Source of the DNA: Saccoglossus kowalevskii | Lineage: Eukaryota > Hemichordata > Enteropneusta > Harrimaniidae | NCBI RefSeq assembly: GCF_000003605.2 | Contig: NW_003135341.1 | Span: 653,963-664,698 of the forward strand | Length of the DNA stretch: 10,736 nt | Reading direction: 5' to 3' | Shown here: positions 7,557-10,736 of the stretch, in pieces | How the letters are laid out: each line of letters begins with the position of its first letter | Position numbering within the stretch: position 1 is the first letter of the stretch | Translations under genes and position numbers: made by a program | Notes under the pieces: model-generated | The model's input: only the letters and a program-made list of their open reading frames with translations | The model's database searches: none | Told to the model about the DNA's origin: nothing

Positions 7557-8394
7557 GAATAAGTTAGGGTTGCACACAATCTATAAGACTAACATTTGTA
7601 CCACAATGTCACATTTGATTTCTTTATTCATTATATAAGCCACTGTTTAGTTTAAGATAAAACCTATGTATGATGACTTTATCTGACTTAAAACCAACAG
7701 AGTTCTATCTGCGTACATATTCTGTGTTCTTATAAAACGTGCATACTGCAATCGTGGCAGGCGGGTCCTATACCATGATCAACTTATTAGTAATCATGAT
7801 CTAACTTGAAATATCATAATGCCAATGACTGACATCATGTTGCAAATAATTCAACGTGTAGCGTATCAGGTAACTCACCTATGAGCTCGAACTCAACCTT
7901 TGTGAAACTTAGTCAGCGTTTCATCTTTAATATCACGCAATATACATATATAAGTCTTTGAACAATTTATGAGAACAAAGACGTATAATAGTTTGAGGTC
8001 ATTATTCCAAAAGGAAAATGTAAGTGGAATTTGTCTTGAGTAAACGGAATATTTAGTGTATACAGCATTATATTGATTGATATGCACTTGGTTGGTTTTA
8101 ATATTATTCGTCGAACAGAGGTAATTTGTATAAATATGACCTCATAATTATTATTAGTGATGTTATAATTTGAAATATGAGAATACTATTTTATGCATGG
8201 AAAACAATACTAGACACTGTGATGAAATGAGTTAAACATCCATGCACTGTAACACATCCGCCATATTGGAAATAATCATCACCATATTTTATTTAGAAAT
8301 TTCATTTCCTAATAAAGTCAGATACCCATGTTGATACTACAAAACATTCCATACTGCAAATTGCGGAGTTACACAGATTCCAAGGATTACTCAC

Positions 8395-8508
8395 CTATTG
8401 TTCCATCTGGACATGGGAGCCATTCATGATATGTCATTACTGGTATTGCATCCCACGACACACCAAGTACTGTATCACTTGTTGTGGAACATACACTCTC
8501 ACTGTTAT
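8395..8508 (-). CDS. Internal exon, adhesion-GPCR-like gene: N-terminal half of HRM/HormR domain
   Basis: This is a 114-bp exon, phase 1 to phase 1. The acceptor is a strong TTTTTCTTCACAG/AT at 8510-8509 and the donor is AATAG/GTGAGT at 8394-8393. It encodes NSESVCSTTSDTVLGVSW, then DAIPVMTYHEWLPCPDGTI. The order of an early Cys, then T-x-x-G-V-x-W, a hydrophobic linker, and then P-C-P-x-G-T-x-G is the first half of an HRM domain as seen before the GAIN domain in adhesion GPCRs. Together with 6154-6248 the domain has four cysteines and the two conserved tryptophans in the right order. The exon upstream (9781-9942) ends in phase 1, giving an aspartate codon at the junction. This is the most secure of the receptor exons by splice signals. 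Confidence 0.85.
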
Positions 8509-9189
8509 CTGTGAAGAAAAATATTTGTCAATAGTTAAATATTCTACTAGATAAACAAGATTATGTGTCATGTGAACAGTGCTAAAGCCCGAGCGACGTG
8601 CCAGTATGACTTGAGTTGAGGTACATGTATATGTATGAGCTAGTATGAGCTGTGATGATTGTAGAGTTATAAGCCTTTGAACGGTCTGCTATTATTTATA
8701 TATCTTTTATACTCAATATAGTCGACATTGACCAACGAATGCACCCCGCATATTGTTTTGGCTGTTAGTAACACATTCATATCAATACTTATCATATACC
8801 TCATATGCCTATGATAATCCCAATGAGCTAGTCATGCAATAATTTCCCATATCACGCCCGAGCCCCATGTCAGTAACCGCATCTATTATTGAAACGTTCA
8901 TATTTTGATATTATTCTCAGTGTATATGAAATATACTGAATCTTATGTGCACTGCTGGGGCTAAGTATGGCAACTTCGGTAATAGTGTTCTTGTATCTTC
9001 TCAGATGAATCGTATCTAATCTCATAGAACATTATTTATTTTGTGTACAGTGATCATATATTTCAGACCTATATCTATTCATAGCAGTAATTTCAAAACC
9101 CGAAAGTGACATATTCCATAGACGACGTGGTATCCATCAGCTCGTATCTCTATTTATCATACCGATGAGGTTGTGTTACAAAGTGAATG

Positions 9190-9475
9190 AATGACCTCAT
9201 GGTAAACATAGCCACGTGTCAACCTGACAGAGGTCCACCCAAAATATCTACATACCAAGTATCAAAGCAATTAAACTGGTAACTTTCAAGATGAAGTCGA
9301 AAAATATTTAAGATATCATCGCGAAATCGGACAAAGGTCACCCAAGTTTCGTAAGGTATATATCAAATATCGAGCAATTGGTCTGTTTTCAAGAAGCTGA
9401 CAATTGAATTGTTGACTGTAGATGGGTGATGGACGGACGGACGAACGAACAGCTCTGCTGCGCTAACTAGTTCTG
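9190..9475 (+). repeat. Degenerate dimeric dispersed repeat with tetranucleotide tail
   Basis: Two diverged monomers about 105 bp apart share aggtc(c)accca (9231 and 9335), (t)atc(a)aagcaatt or its variant atcgagcaatt (gcaatt at 9267 and 9374), and tttcaaga (around 9293 and 9389). They are followed by a GACG/GAAC tetranucleotide tract (9428-9450) and the segment agctctgctgcgctaacta. Short repeats with internal monomers and a GACG-type tail are common dispersed elements in marine invertebrate genomes. I see no polymerase III boxes, no clear target-site duplication and no coding sequence, so the family is not assigned and the edges are approximate. Confidence 0.55.
9428..9450 (+). repeat. GACG/GAAC tetranucleotide microsatellite
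   Basis: The tract reads gatggacggacggac followed by gaacgaac: an imperfect run of four-base units changing from ggac to gaac. It closes the dispersed repeat at about 9190-9475. Confidence 0.85.
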
Positions 9476-9780
9476 GTTGGGGGATAGTGATATGTATTTG
9501 CTAGGCATCTTCTATCTATATCCCTGGTAGCTTTGCTTCCATATGCGAACACTCACTACTTGTGATGCTGAAGATATATCAATGATGTTACCTATTATGT
9601 TCAAGTTAAGTTAACACAAACAAAAAGACAGTTTGGGAAGTGGGTATTTGACAATGTTGTGTATGAGAATTTGGCGTCTAGCAGCTATTGCGGACATCTC
9701 AATGGTTAAGTGTATACTTATATATAAATTTTAGTGAAAATAACAGCTAGTGTGTTAGTAGGACTTTTTATCATATTTAC

Positions 9781-9942
9781 CTTTGATATTTGTATCTACA
9801 GGTCCCAGCAGTATAGGCACACATACATCGTTTACACGATGATACCCATTTTTGCATGGACAGAAATAACTGCCGTCTGTATTTGTACAATCTTCATTAC
9901 CACCACAGACTTGCCCATGCTCAGGCAAACATTCGTTGACTT
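9781..9942 (-). CDS. Internal exon, adhesion-GPCR-like gene: calcium-binding EGF-like domain
   Basis: This 162-bp exon has phase 1 at both ends, the classic EGF-module exon. The acceptor is TTATTATCAAG/AAGTC at 9944-9943 and the donor is TCAAAG/GTAAAT at 9780-9779. The product begins EVNECLPEHGQVCGG, continues NEDCTNTDGSYFCPCKNGYH, and ends RVNDVCVPI followed by a linker LLGPVDTNIK. Six cysteines occur in EGF order. E-V-N-E-C at the start and C-x-N-T-x-G-S-Y/F-x-C in the middle match the calcium-binding EGF consensus, including the Asn that can be hydroxylated. It would form a rigid extracellular module upstream of the HRM domain. More EGF exons may lie beyond 10736. Other cbEGF proteins could share this exon, but the phase-compatible HRM exon downstream points to an adhesion receptor. 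Confidence 0.88.
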
Positions 9943-10736
9943 CTTGATAATAAAACAATATCAGTCCTGTTAGAGGGCACACAGTATTTAATTCAAAGTG
10001 CAATGAGTAAGACCCCCACTGTTTTAGTGTATAATACGTGTGATATTTAACATGCAGTATATAAATGTACAAAAAATAGTAATGCAAATTGATTAATTGC
10101 TATACACAGATTTTGTTTGTGGTATTAATTGTTCTAAATTTGTTATAAAAGTGTGCTAGATAGGATGGAATCAGTTGCACTCTGTTCATGAATTACATAA
10201 GATCGGGTTGGAAGAGTCAGTGCAAGTTATTCTTGTACCTGTATCTGGATGTACTTACCAGTTTGAAATATTCTAAATGAGCACTTTTAATATAAAAGGC
10301 TGGACAAGGAGATCCACCTATGTTCCAATTGCACGGTTATGTGAGTACTCGGACGACTGGTCGTTAGGGGGAGAGTTAAGTAGTAAATATATCCATGTTT
10401 CAAATTTTGAAACTAACTTTAAGTTCTATAAACTTATGCCATACAACAAAGACACGCTAGTTAAAAATAACGAAACTCTAGAAGGACAATAAACCTTCTA
10501 ATGTAATTAAAACAAGTGATAATGCTTGTAAAGATGTATCTCCAATGATAGTAGCATCCCATTACTCAACCTATTAACCTGAACCCTATAAGAGTGAATC
10601 TGTTTTCATGGGAAGACAATGAAGATGAATTTCATCTATGGGCTGAATGGTACTAAGTCATAACGAGAGACGGTACAAGGTATCCCAGAAGTCAAATACT
10701 TTTCCGGATGGAAATCACTCCGGTGATACAAGATAC
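9943..10736 (-). other. Upstream intron, no supported exon
   Basis: This is AT-rich sequence upstream of the EGF exon on the minus strand, continuing past the window edge. A strong donor-like site (AAACTG/GTAAGT at 10258-10257) has a stretch before it that reads open for about 75 bases, but no acceptor there gives a phase-1 exon end that fits the EGF exon. A plus-strand open frame of 71 codons (10277-10492) has no recognisable motif. I see nothing else. Confidence 0.6.

Larger units (their letters stand above)
6249..8394 (-). other. Intron splitting the HRM domain, containing a DNA transposon
   Basis: This 2146-bp phase-1 intron interrupts the HRM domain between its CP-x-G and R-x-C parts. 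It holds the inverted-repeat transposon at 6401-7556. The remainder (6249-6393 and 7564-8394) is AT-rich and shows no gene. A good-looking donor on the minus strand at 7878-7877 (CATAG/GTGAGT) has no open exon in front of it. An open frame at 8087-7893 on the minus strand has no recognisable domain. Confidence 0.75.
8509..9780 (-). other. Intron between the EGF exon and HRM exon 1
   Basis: This is a 1272-bp phase-1 intron bounded by the donor CAAAG/GTAAAT at 9780-9779 and the acceptor TTCTTCACAG at 8510-8509. It contains the dimeric dispersed repeat near 9190-9475. A small local repeat of tatgagct occurs near 8635-8652. No other exon, RNA gene or transposon end could be supported. Confidence 0.7.

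Noticed and set aside
7876-7911. Strong minus-strand donor (CATAG/GTGAGT) suggesting an extra exon between the HRM halves
   Set aside because: No acceptor upstream gives an open phase 1/1 exon, and the two HRM exons already join to a complete domain without it.
10257-10330. Strong donor-like site (CTG/GTAAGT) upstream of the EGF exon
   Set aside because: The open stretch before it ends in phase 0 while the EGF exon starts in phase 1, and longer exons from the better acceptor contain stops in every frame.
10277-10492. 71-codon plus-strand open frame (MSTFNIKGWTRRSTYVPIAR and onward)
   Set aside because: No recognisable domain, no splice or promoter context, and it is antisense to the receptor gene. 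It might be a transposon scrap, but that cannot be supported.
1-10736. A CRISPR array, bacterial defence cluster, phage module, tRNA or rRNA
   Set aside because: There is no regularly spaced repeat set, no cloverleaf or rRNA signature and no prokaryotic gene organisation.

Overview
The window looks like metazoan nuclear DNA, most plausibly from a marine invertebrate or lower deuterostome. It has short exons with matching intron phases and GT/AG borders, AT-rich introns, and several kinds of transposable element. I cannot place the species. Nothing indicates a prokaryote: there are no operons, no ribosome binding sites and no long intact bacterial-type ORFs.

The only apparently live gene is on the minus strand, with its 5' side at high coordinates. 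Five exons can be read: 9781-9942 (a calcium-binding EGF-like domain), 8395-8508 and 6154-6248 (two halves of a hormone-receptor-like HRM/HormR domain), and 5241-5423 and 5091-5186 (the start of a helical region resembling GAIN subdomain A). All four junctions agree in phase: 1/1, 1/1, 0/0, 0/0. EGF, then HRM, then GAIN is the extracellular architecture of an adhesion G-protein-coupled receptor. The first exons should lie beyond 10736. The rest of GAIN, the GPS and the seven-helix region should lie before position 1.

Positions 1 to about 4970 hold a decayed DIRS-type tyrosine-recombinase retrotransposon, also on the minus strand and apparently inside an intron of the receptor gene. In its own 5' to 3' order it has a gag-like region carrying a tandem duplication of about 255 bp, reverse transcriptase, RNase H, the DIRS methyltransferase-like block, the N-terminal half of a tyrosine recombinase, and a repeat-rich 3' non-coding region. 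At least seven frame changes, a ruined YxDD motif and a missing recombinase catalytic half mark it as dead. Its right end is probably outside the window.

The intron between the two HRM exons carries a 1156-bp non-autonomous DNA transposon (6401-7556) with about 33-bp terminal inverted repeats and a perfect 7-bp target-site duplication. The intron between the EGF and HRM exons carries a degenerate two-monomer dispersed repeat ending in a GACG/GAAC tetranucleotide tract (about 9190-9475).

I found no convincing new multi-gene system. The most useful results are the reconstructed split HRM exon model, the nested transposable elements with readable boundaries, and the repeat architecture at the DIRS 3' end.
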